Shown here: positions 36,413-49,574 of the stretch, piece after piece
How the letters are laid out: each line of letters opens with the position of its first letter
Position numbering within the stretch: position 1 is the first letter of the stretch
Origin: Puffinus mauretanicus
Taxonomy: Eukaryota > Chordata > Aves > Procellariiformes > Procellariidae
Reading direction: 5' to 3'
Assembly (NCBI GenBank): GCA_023333565.1
Contig: JAJKFH010003470.1
Span: 248,001 to 312,000, forward strand
DNA: 64,000 nucleotides
The notes under the pieces: generated by a model
The model's input: the letters and a program-made list of their open reading frames with translations, nothing else
Databases searched by the model: none
What the model was told of the DNA's origin: nothing
Position numbers and translations under genes: made by a program

Positions 36413-39400
36413 TACAGAAAATCCTCTCATACAGGATTTCCACTGGTCTAGCTCAATGCCATGGCATGACTTCTCTTCCACATTCTTCCTGGCTGCCTCC
36501 TGCTGGCTAGAACTTGCACCATTAGAATTTAAACCTACATTTACTAAAATATCAGGAAACAAACGTTACCCCTTGACAACTGAAGAGGCTGGCAAGCTTT
36601 CCTCACCTAGAAAACTAACCAACAGTCAACACTCCACAAAATAGTTAAAAGCATCAAACTTCTCCTGAAACAAAGCACAGGCTGTCATAGCATTTGTAAA
36701 TCAAGCCACAAATAAGCTTTTTAAAAAGTTATTCTAGAATAAGTGTAGTAAAGCAAAGTATGTCCAAGTACATTTCTCTAGAGTTTAAAGGTTAAGTTCC
36801 TTAGCAGAATTTGCTGAATAATGAAAATGGAAATGCAAACTACTAACTTGAGCGAGATTCCAAATCCCCGTGAAGTATTTCGCCACTTCTCAAATGATTC
36901 TCAGACTTTTTTTTTTAAAAGAAATAACTAAAACAAAGACCAAAATATTTAAGATAACCTCTTCTTGAAGTGTAATTTTGCCAGCTTCCAAGTTTTTTAC
37001 TGTCCTTCAAAATTCTGCAGATCTATCTACTGACATACAGAATACTGGAGCAAGTTTACTGATGCAGAACCTCAGCTCCTTTTTCAATGAGGTTTTTTGC
37101 TGGCTGGCTGGCTGAGATTAGCCCATCAATGCCTTACATGTGATGCACAGTAAATTTCAAGGATTAAATAAACAAACAGTTGGCTACAAATTCAACATTG
37201 TGTAAATTCTAATGCTTTTTTAAAAACAGCCATTTCATCTTTTTAGAATAGCACATGCAGTCAAGACAATATGTTAACACTAATGCAATGTCTCTTTATA
37301 CCAAAACTACAGTTAAACTGATGATGTGTTTATATAGCTGTGGCATGGTGATAACACATGAAAACAAAGGCTCTGAGGTACCATTTTAACCTAGTCAGAA
37401 CCCTCAGACCCAGTCAGGGACAAATTAGGTATGTCTCCGTTCTACTTGCGTTTTTCACTTATTACTCTAGTTTCATCCTAGTTTCAGTAGTTTCATTCTG
37501 CTTGTTGATACCTCAGCTCTTAAAAGACACTAATTTATTAAGCAGACTAATCAGATGTTTGGGGGAAATCCCTTTTCTTCATTAACTAAACAGGGATCTC
37601 TGCCTCTTTAATAAGTCTTGGAACATAGATGAAATCTTTCTTGTGCTCATTCAAACTAAAAAGGAAAGTTTAACACCCCTCAACCAGGGACTCCCACATC
37701 ACTAGGACATCATAGGTTAGACAGAGCCCATGATAACAAAAAATATAAATACAATGATATACAAATTTTATCATCAATGGAAAGACATACAATGAAAAAA
37801 AACCCACCAGCTCGAAACATTTTTAGGCTTTCCCTCCTTCCTCCTTTAATAATCCCAGAAATAATAAGAGGGGAAGGGAACAATTAGCTATAAGGCTTAT
37901 GAAACAATTTTTGGAATCTCTTTCATGAATTGCAAAAACAGTATTTATGGATTCTGCTATAAATGTTTACACTACACGTTCTCATCTTCCACTACTATGA
38001 ACAGCTTTACTGAGATCTTTTCTGTCTTCTCCAGATGAAGACAAATTATTTCAGTTTATACTTCTTGCAGACTGACACTGTCTTAAACATGGCCATGACA
38101 TCAAGTAAAGATTACCCACCAAAACTCTAAGCACCCTAAACATGGAGGGTCATTTTTTTAAGCCCGACATTTGGGATTGATCTAGAGCCTTTTACAGTCA
38201 ATAGTCCAAAATGCATATCATCTTTCTTTGGCGCTAGGTCAGGCCTCTCAATTGGTAAGAAATATTACGGAAGGTCTTACCTGTGCCATTGGTGGGAGGG
38301 GGGAAAGATTCAATAACCATTAAAGTTTTAGGATTAAGGAAAGATTCAAAAATCAAAGGCAGAGAAAAGTAGCATCAGAGTCCTTTCAGTCCAACCGCCT
38401 GTTGTCTATTCTGAATGCACTGACTCCAATGTATCCAGATGGTGAAGAACTCACAGTGTAGCTTATTTGAAGCATCTATTAGTGTTATTAGCTAAAAACT
38501 CAAGCCCAAGTAAAATGCTTTCGGTGTAACTCCGTATCGTTTCCTTCTAGTAGGAGAAATTACAAGAAAAAAAGAAAGTACGACCTTAAAACAGGTTTTT
38601 ACCTGAAATCCTAGACAACCAGCAGAGAAGCTCGATGCTCTCATTTCCTGTCTGAGATGACAGCACAGCAATACAGAAAGCACATACTAGAATAGAACAC
38701 AAAAAAAACCCAAAACACCTCACCCTTGTAACATTATCCTTTTCAGCCAAGAAGACAAAACAAACTACAACAGTTTTCACACTTGTGTCTAAGGAACTGT
38801 AGCTTATATATTTACAATAAACTTTTGTAGTCTAAATTCTCAGGCCAGTTTCTTTCTCTTTCATCACGACCTCAAGGTGTTTTCAATTCTTGTACCTGTG
38901 TTCTACAAATGGAAAACATACTCTGACGTCTTTGAATAGTTGAACCAGACAAGTTTTACTTTTTCATAATTCACATTGTAATCTGGTAACAATCTAGCAC
39001 AAATGTGGCTGCTCCAGCACATGGAAAAAAAAAAAAAATTAAGGTAAAAAGGAGCAAGCCTTCACAAATCCCAACATATCCATTACACAGTCAAATAGGG
39101 TACACCACTTTTTGTTGTTTGTACAACTTGCATTACTTGCCGCTATCTCTTCTTCATGTAGGAGCTTTAATTTGAGGGTTAGAGAATCAATTGTTTATTT
39201 TGATAATGTCTCCCTACTACTTCACATGTAGTGCACCGTTTCATTTGATTTTATCTCTGTATGTAAGGATAAAATAGTTAACTCCAAAAGCCTTTATAAA
39301 AACACCTCTACAAGAGATATATCCAGAGTTCTGTATTTCTTTGCCTTTTAAGTTGTGTTCCTCTTCAAATACTGGGGACTTGCAGAAACAGCAGCTCAAG

Positions 39401-39543
39401 TTCCAATGACTTGTGCAGGCAATACTAATAGCAAGGCAGTAACAGCCATTTCTATGTTACATTAAAAAAAAAGTAACAAAAAGTAAAAAAGAAAAAGAAA
39501 AAAGTCCTCAAATGCTGGACAAACTTTACAATCCATCAATGAC

Positions 39544-39565
39544 TTTTTTTTTTAAAAAAAAAAAA
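39544..39565. repeat. T10A12 palindromic homopolymer block
   Basis: Ten T directly followed by twelve A. A perfect 20-base palindrome able to form an AT hairpin. Probably slippage-derived. Confidence 0.85.
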
Positions 39566-41280
39566 CATAGTAAATTGCCCATGGAAAGTCAAGGAACATT
39601 TCTCAAGTGCCTCCAGTAAAACTGAAGTGATGAGCAAATTATGAAAAGGTTGGTTGCAAATACTTGAACCAAAGCCAAACTCTTTTCCCCAGCTTGTAAA
39701 GTCTACTGCAGAAAGTTCCTCATATTTTTAGCATTCCCATTCATTGCTAAGAGCAAGACATAACTACCAATAATTAAATTCAACTTAAATCCCAGACTCC
39801 CATTTTCAAAGCCCAAAAACCTCAGGCTGAAGTAACGAACAACTTATATTAGACATTCTTACTACTGAATTAAATGGGAAGTAATACTTTCTTCCAAAAG
39901 CAGCAGCTTATTTTCAAATTAAAAAAAAAATACTGAAAATCAAGTGACACCAGAGTCATGGACACATGAAGAATGAGACTAGGCAAGTAGAATAATATAC
40001 ACACTATCAGTGATGCCGTACTGAGCACTACTAACCTCAAAATCTATTCATCACCTACAGAACAAATCTCCCAGCAGGATGCCCCAAAGACAGCTTGGGG
40101 GTCCCCAAAATGTCAGCAGCTGGGGAAGGGCAGGATTAGCAGGCAGCCCCATTTATTTCTATAGAATTCACCTGGGGCCCTTCAATGCTCATCAGAAGAC
40201 TGACAGACTGAGTCTACCACAGTAAGCCAGAAACCGGTTTCTGCACCTTTGTGCAGATCATATGCACCATAAAAACCTGCAGCTAGACCTCAGTCTGTGA
40301 TGAGAGACAAGACCAAGGCCCAGAAGGATTCTTCTCATATCTTGTTATAGCTGTGGAACATGCCCCAGAAGCATGAGAGCGAGCACAAGATTCACATACT
40401 TAAGAGTTCCAGGAAAAGTCACCCAATACTTCTCTTCAACAGATGAACTGCCAGGAAGTAAAAAAAAACACCTCTCGGGGGAGGCAGCAAAGACATTTTC
40501 CGACTCCCAATTTTCTTCTGTATGTATCAGGCTATGCTTCCTTTTTTGTCAGTAATAGTTGAGTTCAATTTTTCTTGTTCTAGTTTATATTTACATTTCA
40601 CGTTCTGTTCTCCTTTGCCATACAACTGAAATACTACAGTTTAGAGACAGAGCTTTGAAAAGGTATTAGTGTTCGACTTCATTTCCTGTTTTTCTAGTAC
40701 TAAAGCAATACTTAAACGATTGCTAAAAGGTGACATTTTATACAGGTTATGAAAATGCAATTAAATACTTTGACTCATAATGACCAGAATAGACATAAAA
40801 GCAATGACAAATGAAGATATGCAGAATGAATCCAGAATGTTCCTATTTATTCTTGATATCACTATATCAAATTCCTTTGTCTCGTGTCTATTTCAAGACA
40901 TATTGTTTGCCAATACAGAAAACATACAACAGAAAAGGACTATTTAGCAAACTTAAAAAAAAAAACCCACCACAACAAATCAGCTATCATGGACACAGAG
41001 CAGTTACTTTTTCACTGTAAGAAAGTGTATGACAAATAGCCCAAATTACTACCATTTTACACACGCATTTATGTCAGATGCAAGCACCTGATGCACTGAA
41101 TCACGTATCAGCTCTTCCATTACACCAAGGTATCAGCCTGGCCCTGTGCAGCTTGATCTTATCATTACTGCTCCTTTTCCAAGATCTGAAATGAAAATAT
41201 GGCTCCAAGACACTTAATTTAGGAGGAACGGTATTCTGTTAATGAATACACTGAAAAGTACAGAGGAGTCACTGCGCTCA

Positions 41281-41350
41281 GGGTTTTTTTTGGGTTTTGT
41301 CTGTTTTGGGTTTTTTGTTTTGGTTTTATTTGGCTGGGGGTTTTGGTGGG
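41281..41350 (+). repeat. G/T-rich low-complexity run
   Basis: GGG and GGGGG groups alternate with T tracts of 4-8 over about 70 bases. Loops are too T-rich and long for a compact G-quadruplex but one is possible. Comparable runs occur at about 21752-21830, and as the complement near 47281-47335 and 60952-61000. Confidence 0.7.
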
Positions 41351-42065
41351 TAAAACATAGAAAAGAGCTGTAGTTCCATAAAGAAATCTCTCTCTCTTCT
41401 GGCACAGGAGACTGTATCTTTTGGGAATCTTAAGATGAGATGTGTGGGTTGGTTTGACACAGACATCCCCCCGCAAAGAAATCTCTTTTCTTTCAGAACG
41501 TCAGGCAAATCACTTTTGACCAGCACAGGTCTGTGTTGAACAGGGTCTTGACACAAAAATATTACATGCTCTGCACAAACTCTGGCCCTGCTTTTATGCT
41601 GAACTGCTGGTGATTTGACTTGTGACGTTATCTCCTCCAAGGTGATTGATCATGGTGAACACGAATGTAAAGAAGCATTTCTGGCAGCATCAATGGGATG
41701 ACAGACCTAGAAAGGTAAAAAAAGATGCAGTTCTGTTCTCAGCCCACCAATTTAACCCCCATTACCCATTTACTACTTTAAAGGGCACTGGGAGATAGTA
41801 TTTGCTTGTGAGGAGGAGGGGAGGCGTGAAACACTAGTCAAAGACTGGCTGAAACCTCCTTCTGACTGCAGACACTGAAAGGATCTCAGGATCAGAGCAG
41901 GATTTTAAGGGGGTTCTACCCTTCACAGGCCCAGATGATGGGGGAAAGGAGTGAGAAGAGTGAAGCCACATCCCCTTACTAAAATAAACTTACCTGAACT
42001 TACAACCTCTTCACTTTCCAGTGCCTTCATGAAAAAGGCAGCTAACCTCTATGAAAGTCACTATC

Positions 42066-42094
42066 TTTTTTTTTTTTTTTTTTTTTGGGGGGGG
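42066..42094 (+). repeat. T21G8 homopolymer block
   Basis: Twenty-one T followed by eight G, about 75 bases before the LTR at 42170. It is a simple repeat and is not part of the LTR. Confidence 0.9.
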
Positions 42095-42556
42095 TGGAGG
42101 GAGCACATCGAAGAAACAAGAAGTTCAGAAAGTCAGAATGTGATCTTGTAATTGTATCAATTTACTAGGTGTATATGAGATGGAGTTGATTTTCTGTATA
42201 GTAGCGCATGTGGTGCTGTGTTTTGGATTTGTGACTAAGACAGTGCTGAACACACACCACTGTTTTGGCTGTTGCCGAGCAGTACTTGCACAGCATCAAG
42301 GCTTTCCCTTTTTCTACCACTCTGTCCCTCCCAGCGAGCAGGGGAGGGGTGGGCAAGAAGTTTGGATGGGACACAACCGAGACAGCTGACCCAGATCAAC
42401 CAAAAGGATATTCCATGCCATGTAATGCCATACTCAAGAACAAAAACTAAGGGCAAGTCAGCTTTGGGGAGGTAGCCATTGCTCAGAGACTATCTGGGCA
42501 TCAGCCTACTTGTGGGAGGTGATGACTGCCTTTGCATCACTTTCAGGGTTTTTTTT

Positions 42557-42574
42557 TGTTTGTTTGTTTGTTTG
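42557..42574 (+). repeat. TTTG microsatellite inside the LTR
   Basis: About four TTTG units after a T run. It lies where related LTRs carry a short T-rich stretch and likely expanded after insertion. Confidence 0.8.
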
Positions 42575-42594
42575 TCTTCCTCTTTCTTCCACTT

Positions 42595-42600
42595 ATTAAA
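42595..42600 (+). terminator. LTR polyadenylation signal ATTAAA
   Basis: ATTAAA about 130 bases before the LTR 3' end, matching the position in the other copy. Confidence 0.5.
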
Positions 42601-45600
42601 CTATCCTATCTTGACCCATATATTTTCTCAATTTTGCCCAATTCTCTCCCTCATGCTGCTGGGGGGAGTGAGTGAGCGACAGGGTGATGGCTTAGCTGCT
42701 GACTGGGGTCAACCAAGCACGATCAACTACTAAGGAAAATATTCTTTAAAGCAGTATCCAAAGGACTATTCCAGCTGTTTTCCTCCAATGAGTAAGGTGA
42801 AGGGAGAAATAAGGAGGCTAATGTGGCACCGATAGCGCTGAATTTAGATTCCAATTTTAATAAAATGCATTATTCAAATTAATGGAATTTAAGACAGTCA
42901 TTTAAATTCAAGAACAGAAATTTAATAGCAGATGTTAACTGTGCTCTATGGTTGAAATTAATTTGTGTGAAAGAGATGAGACGTATAAGAGTAAAAGTGG
43001 GAACAGTATTTTGTGGCATAGAAGTAAACTCTGACCTATTCCATACAGCTGCGGTAAGAAACCAGAAATTTTGCACATGCACGGACATGAGTGAAAAATA
43101 CATATATACACACCTGCAATTGTAGTGAAGAAGAACATGCGAGAAAACGCCTTCCTATAAAAGGTCACAAACCTAACAAGTTTCTCAAAGGGACCAGATA
43201 TTTACAGGGATGGCAAAAATAGTAGGAGTTACTGTACTTAGTAAATAGACTTTTTTTGGAGATCACATCTAAAGGTTATAGCAGTTTCACACTGCCAGTG
43301 GTAGTCACGTAACCACTACTCACACAGAATACAGTCTGGCAAGATCAGAGGTAGGTAGCAAAAGCCATCCATGCTGCACTGATGATACTACTATTAAGGG
43401 CTGAAAAAATTCATTCAAAGCCTGTTGGAGGTTTATCTTTTTAAGTGCAGTAGCTTATACTACATCAATCTCTATCAGTCAGGCCTTGTATTTATTATCA
43501 AGCCTTCTGGTCCCATACGTCTCTAACAAAACCCTAGAAATGAAGGTGGTCCTAATTGTCATTGTATTTCACCCTAATCAACATGAGGTCAAATGATACT
43601 AAAGCGAAAACTTCCGTATCAACCAGGTCTTTCACTTGTGCAACTCCCTTGTTTTCAGTAGAACTTTCATTCAAATTATTAAGACGACTTTAATAATAAG
43701 AAAATAAATAATATGTGGGGGTGTTGGGGCAGATTATCCCACAACTACTGATAGGCATAACATCTTCATTGCAAGAAAGTGCATATATGTTGGGGGGGGT
43801 AAACATGGAAACCCCACTGTTTCTTAACATTGATCTTGCCTCCTGTTGTACTCACACAATAAACAGAATATCACATCATTTAGGAAAAAATCAAAGCTGA
43901 CACTGTAAGGGGAAAGGTCAGTTTTTCTGCCTTTCCGCTTGCAACACTGATCCATTCAACAGCCCAGCAGGTAGAACACAATCTTTCTCTCTACCTTGCT
44001 ACAGTTCCTAGCTAAAAAAGAGGAGCTTCTTGTTTTACATCTTTCTTCACATATTTTAATAAAACAAAGCAAACAAAAAAGCCACCATGCAATCTCAGTG
44101 GAGGGAACTAAAAACAGCAACGCAAAGCATGAGGATGCATCGGAGAGACAAAGTTACTGAATCTTACAATGAGAACATGGTCCAAAAACCAAACTGATTG
44201 GGAAACCTTCAGCTTCATTAAGAAACTAAGTTAAAAGCTACTGGGTAAAAGGGAAGAACTAAGAAAAACAGAAAGATCACTCAATGCGTTTGGTAGGAAG
44301 AATGTGTTTTGCAAATAAGCAGTATTTCACATAGTCCCGCAGAGGTCCATGTAACCACCCGGAACCCTGCAAAGTGAAGCAGCTCATGACACAGACATAA
44401 CAACCAAACTTTCCAGAGAGGAGGAAAGACTACTCAACTCTCATGCATTTTTCCCCCTGTGGTATACAGAAGAAGCAGAGAAGAGAGCAGTGCCTTTACA
44501 AAGTCTGCCACCAGCAAAACCTATGCATAGAATTACTCTGTCTCTCAATAGTCAGTCAACTCCTACCCCTGTAATTACTCATGTTTAAATGAACAATAAT
44601 CTGGCTTGAAAGACACACAAGGAGAAAGTCTCAATTTTGTTTCACATATGTTATTTCAAATTATAACATGGAATAGCAACTGCAGAATGCCAGTTACCTA
44701 CAGAAAGAAACTGAAAAACTGAGCTGTAGTATAGGCAATCACTCTCTTCCTTTTTCTTCCCTAACTCATGTTCTTCGTTCTGCCAACTATATGGGGTTTT
44801 TTAATCAATAACTTAATTGAAACTTCTATAATAATATTACCATATTCGTTGCTAATTTTGCAAGGCCACAACTATATCCAGGGCTGTGAGTACAGTTATC
44901 ATTGCTATCATTTGAGTTTATCCAGCCTATAGCATTAATAATGCAGATAAACTTAACCAAGACCCATAATTCCTTCATCCACTGCAATAAAGCAAATGGT
45001 GCATTTACAGTTTCTCTGGAGCATTAATATAGTAAAAATGTCAAAAGCAGAGTTTTCTTCCAATTGAACAGACAGAAGAAAGCCTTCTATTTTTAATTCC
45101 CCTTTTATATCTCTGATTGAAAAACAGACCTGGAGATCAGTTCTGGAAACACTAACAGTCTAATGAAAAAAAAAAACAACCTTAACAGCCATTGTCTTCA
45201 TTCAGTCTCATCATATCCAAACTGGACTCTCCACCGTTTTTCACTTTTACTTTGAACAGCAAAATAGACCACTGATGAAAGAGGATTTATCCAATTCTTA
45301 TGAGCAAAGTAGCTTTAACTTCCTTTAGATATCCACTAACAAGATATAAAATGACACTTCCCGAACACATCACCAGCACAATAGGGCCTTTATTGATTTT
45401 CATATCATGTTCTTCAGTCTGAGATGACTCTCTTGAGGACTCCGCTTCCCAGCAGGAAAAAAATTGCCTTTTCTATGTTTGAATTCAGACCTATTAACGC
45501 ATCCCTTGCTGGAGACAGTGTCATTTTAGTTCTTTCCCTCTGTAGTTGATATGTCTACACCTTGCTGGCTCAGTGTCCTAATGGATCCCAGGGTTAGAGG

Positions 45601-48006
45601 TCAAAGTATGAAAACAAAAAATGAAATTGCTCAGCTTGGGAATCAATAAGAAAGAGATTCTTAACAATCTTTCTAAGGGTAAAATGTGCAACCAATGAGG
45701 TGTTCAACATTGTGCCAAAGCTATAAATAGAGTATCAAAGCCAAAAGAAGTTACACACCAAAAATAAAGATGAAAAAGAGTTAATATTATTGTTCAGCTT
45801 GCACTAGTGCCATCAGGAAATTCACAGCTGAGGGAACAGATATTACTCCTTTCATTTGTCATATGAAGGTTTCTGAAGTGCCACGCTGACATCATCTCTT
45901 CACCATACAATTTAAAAGGCTAAAAGATGATCTCAATAGTCAAATTACTTCAGAGAGGAGAGTTTCACAGATCAGGATAAGTTAACTTTGGTCATATGTC
46001 TGCATTTGCCCGTGATTACAAATTCCATCTTGGAAAAAGAAACAGTGACATGAACTCTCGGAATCGGCAGGAAGAAGCCATAGGCTTCCCACAGCCTTTA
46101 CTTGAGTCTGAAAAGTACAGCAGATTAGCTATATATGTGCAGTTTCTGACTTGCAGAAAAGAATTAATTTGAAGAAACATTTAAATTTTGTAATATAGAA
46201 ACAGCCATACAAAAATACAACACCTGATGTTTTGTACTGCCTTTTATATTATTTAATATAGCACTTAACAGCCAACATTTACAGAGCTTAGATCACTGGA
46301 AGATGGAAAACGGAAAGTTAAAAGGCCCAGAATAATTGTATGGCTCAATTTTTACCAGTCTATCTTTGTAAAAGACATAAAATATAATTGCATGACAGTT
46401 CTGACAAGAGCTAACTCCAGTTACAAAATGAGGAAATCACTTGACAGCTAAAGAAATACATTATAATAACAGATACCACACATACTGAAACAAAGCTCTC
46501 AAACCTGATCCCTACTACATTCACCCTTACGTAAATTCACTCCTCTGTACAAAGGTATATGAGAACATCAACATCTGGCCCAATAGATTTAGCTATCCTT
46601 CGTTCCTCATAAAGAATAGCTGTCCTGCATTTTAAAGGCATGGTGTGCACACAATCTACATTAGACAGTCTTGCTTGATCTTGGTCTCCAATTCTTCTGG
46701 CACATTACAGCCCCAGGTCACATAAGTGTTCCTCCTCGTCAACTGGGAGAAGAAAAGATCTGCTGCAGCATTCATAATCATCTAATACAAGCAGAGTATC
46801 AGAGGATTCATTTTGGAGGGTTACAGGGAAGATCACATCCACATGGACACCCAATGACATTTTACATGTATTCACAGAAAAGACTGACAGCTATTTTTCA
46901 GTTATCTCAACATTTAATGACAGCAAAATTCATGCAACCGATGGGCAGCTGTACGCCTTGTTCTTTTCCACAGTACATTTAAAATAGTATACAACTAAGA
47001 AAGTGACAAAAACATCAGTTCTCATTTCCATGAGTCGCATCTCTACCCTGCATTTTTAGGATGGAGGAGAGGCTGGGAGGAGTCAGCTGGTCTTCGGATA
47101 CAACAAGGAGTGGAGTGAGAAGGGTGGACTGGTAATTGGAAGCAATGGGGATACAATTCATCCAGATACAAACATAAATACCATAATTTAAATGCCCATT
47201 TGCCTCACACAAATGCCATGCCATACATCCAATCACACTGTAACTCAACACTGACAACCTAGAAGAGTCAATCACAGTGGTAAAAAAAACCAACCAAACA
47301 AACAAAAAAAAACACCCCCCAAAAAAAAACCCCAAACATCAAGAGAAGAAAATTACCACCAAAATTAAGGGAGCCCTCTGCTTTTCTCCCATAGTGATAT
47401 TTTTGTACTTATCTGATTAGCTACAGTGCCTACACTGAATGTTTCTAGGTGATTCATTGTGCATTTTCTTGGTGGACCACAGCCATCTTAAAGATGTGAA
47501 ACTCCTGGTTTCTTAAAACAAAGGACCTTAATCTCAAAATTGCACTTCCTTCTTCATAAAGATGTGGACATGGTGCACTGGTCTCTTTACATGTAATTCA
47601 GAGCCAGTGATTTGTAGGGACTTTAGTCTCCTCAGCCCTCCAGTTATCATTAGTAATCCTTTATCACCTGCAAACACTTTCCTCCATAGCATAACATGGT
47701 ACACCAGCAGGGTGTTTCTCTCTGGCCCTGGTCTGATTCTCCGTAAGCCAGGGAACATCAGCAATCTTTGTAGCACAGGCTCTGAATTTAATTTCTAAGT
47801 GACTGAATTCTTTGGACCAAAAGAAAAGCTTTGTGTGAATTCACATGTGCTCTATAGGGCACAGACCTCATACTGACCCACCATGTATGTAACTTATACA
47901 GAAGCACACAGACAGCCTTATAAAGCCACATTTTTAGTAACTCAGTTGAAGGTCTATTGTGTTATTAGCACCAAATGATTAATTAACCATATCCATACAT
48001 TATATG

Positions 48007-48243
48007 TCATTGACATTCACTAGGACATCTATGGCTTGCTTGAGGGGATATTTGCCATTCAGTTCCGCTGGCAAAACGCCTGCTGAGTGAAGACAATCCC
48101 AGTTTTGGCCAGGATGGTGTACAGAATGTGCACACAGCAGGAACTCGGCAACAATGACTTGGCCAATTGATTAAATCTGAGCGCTGACCAGCGGGTGTCT
48201 TTTTAGTGTGCTTTCCATAAAGCCTTGTGCTTCACAGTAGCTG
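48007..48243 (-). other. GC-richer island with long open frames, unidentified
   Basis: In an AT-rich neighbourhood this segment has near 50 percent GC and several CpG. On the minus strand one frame is open for about 78 codons from near 48243 to TGA at 48007-48009 without an ATG start. Another overlapping frame is open through IVFTQQAFCQRN before TGA. The plus strand holds TTGGCCAA, the two half-sites of an NFI-type site. It could be a decayed exon or a conserved regulatory element. No family was recognised. Confidence 0.25.
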
Positions 48244-49556
48244 GATGCACATCAGTTTGGTCATACATCAGCATGTCAGGATTTTTTGCTGCAAGATGAA
48301 AGAATCACTCATTTGTAGATCTCAGAAATAACAGCTCCCCATGCCTCAAATTTTAGATATTTCCTCAGGAGATCTCTCAAAAATTAACAAGTTACAAAAC
48401 AAAAGACAATGGGAATCTACTCGTTTGAGTCCACTTTGATGAGGCAAATGAAAACCAGTTTGATTTGGGGCTTTTCCTCCCTTTTCCTTCCTGTTTTACA
48501 ACTGAAGGACCAGAGGAGTGCTGGCATACCAGTCAGCTCTTCACTGAAAACTGTCATTGGGCATCTGAAAACCAGCCGTATGTTTCTCTGTTGTACCAAT
48601 AGCTTTCAGAAAACCAAACTACGGATGTATACTTCTCTCACACTCTTTTGACATACAGTTTGTCAAGTTTGCTAAAAAGCTCAAATTAAAACCTTACTGT
48701 GAAGAGGACCCATGGCATGTCAGCTCACCTCTGAAGTTTACTGAAGTCTTTCTAGATCCCCATGATAAAGACTTCCTATTCAAGTCCATGAAAGACCTTT
48801 CAGTAGTATGTAACATGCAAAATCACAGAAAATTTAACTCTTCTTCAGCAAGAGTTCAGGAATAGTTCAGGAAATTCAACAGCACAGGCATTCGCTGTTT
48901 GTGGCAGTGCATTAGCAAAAACTAACTTTTTATGCAACATGATTTTAAAAAATACCAGCAATATGCCCCCCACCCAAATTAGAGTTTGGAATATCTGACT
49001 GAAATTACTATGGATAAAGAGGTGTTATTTGGAACTGGCATTAAAAAAAAAAATAATTACACAGCTGTAATCTCTGTACCTTTATAATGACAACACTTAC
49101 AGTAAAGAGCCACAGTATTCTCAGTCCCATAGCAATACCAAAATCCCAGAAGCAAACCAAATTTCCACTCTAACTCCAGATGATTTCAATTACACAATTG
49201 TCTGTCCATACCTTAGTCTGATAAATTTGGTGCCTCTGTAAAGGCACTCGCTAAAACACTTTAAAACACTCCTTTCCTCTATACAGAAAAGACCTTGCAC
49301 GCGATAAACTGACAATTTGTAAAGGATAAAAGGAAACGTGCTTTCACTCCACATGTAGTTTGAACTCCCTGATACAGAAACAAGACCTTACTATTATTTA
49401 AAAGGGAATGACATACAGAATAACTGAACTATCCAGAGTTACAACTGATGCTAAACTATCTCCCACATCACATGACAAACCCATGCCTAGTTACTAGAGA
49501 TCCAAGTGAGATATAACCACAGAGGTAGTTTTATCTTACATCTTTGTGATTTTTTT

Positions 49557-49574
49557 GTTTGTTTGTTTGTTTTT
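49557..49574 (+). repeat. GTTT microsatellite
   Basis: Four GTTT units ending in a short T run. Simple repeat with no gene context. Confidence 0.85.

Larger units (their letters stand above)
34294..42065. other. Non-coding stretch
   Basis: No supported gene. A leucine-rich 68-codon plus-strand frame (34388-34594) ends just before a donor-like CTCAG/GTAAAA and is reported separately. There is a C/T-interrupted poly(T) at 36037-36082, a 21-base tandem duplication at 36371-36412, a T10A12 palindrome at 39544-39565, and G/T-rich low-complexity DNA at about 41281-41350. The 104-codon minus-strand frame at 41326-41640 crosses that G/T-rich run and is not recognised. Confidence 0.55.
42170..42725 (+). 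mobile_element. Older solo LTR of the same avian ERVL-type group
   Basis: It starts near TGTATATGAGATGGAGTTGA and contains GTGCTGTGTTTTGGATTT, shared with the LTR at 33773-34286. It also has a GAGCAGGGGAGGGG block, ATATTCCATGCCATGTAATG (equivalent to the CRE region but with the CRE destroyed), ATTAAA, and a 3' part with GGGGGGAGTGAGTGAGCG, ending about GGGTCAACCAAGCACGATCA. Length is about 556 bases. A TTTG array (about 42557-42574) interrupts it. No clean target-site duplication was found and substitutions are many, so it is older than the minus-strand copy. No internal retroviral genes lie nearby. The exact 3' edge is uncertain by a few bases. Confidence 0.8.

Noticed and set aside
38278..38340. 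Donor-like CACAG/GTAAGACC and acceptor-like polypyrimidine on the minus strand
   Set aside because: The same few bases serve as both signals, and the short frame after the acceptor stops after 14 residues without recognisable content.
38370..38400. Phrase GTCCTTTCAGTCCAACCGCC resembling a reverse CR1 tail
   Set aside because: Only about 20 bases resemble it and no further CR1 sequence follows on either side.
41400..41640. Promoter-like mix of ATAAAAG and a partial CRE, possible LTR
   Set aside because: No TG/CA ends, target duplication or recalled LTR family match.
41994..42024. Thirty-one-base minus-strand segment (ALESEEVVSS) before a perfect CAG/GTAAGT donor
   Set aside because: The donor is excellent, but the acceptor (TTTTTCATGAAG) is weak and the segment is too short to judge.
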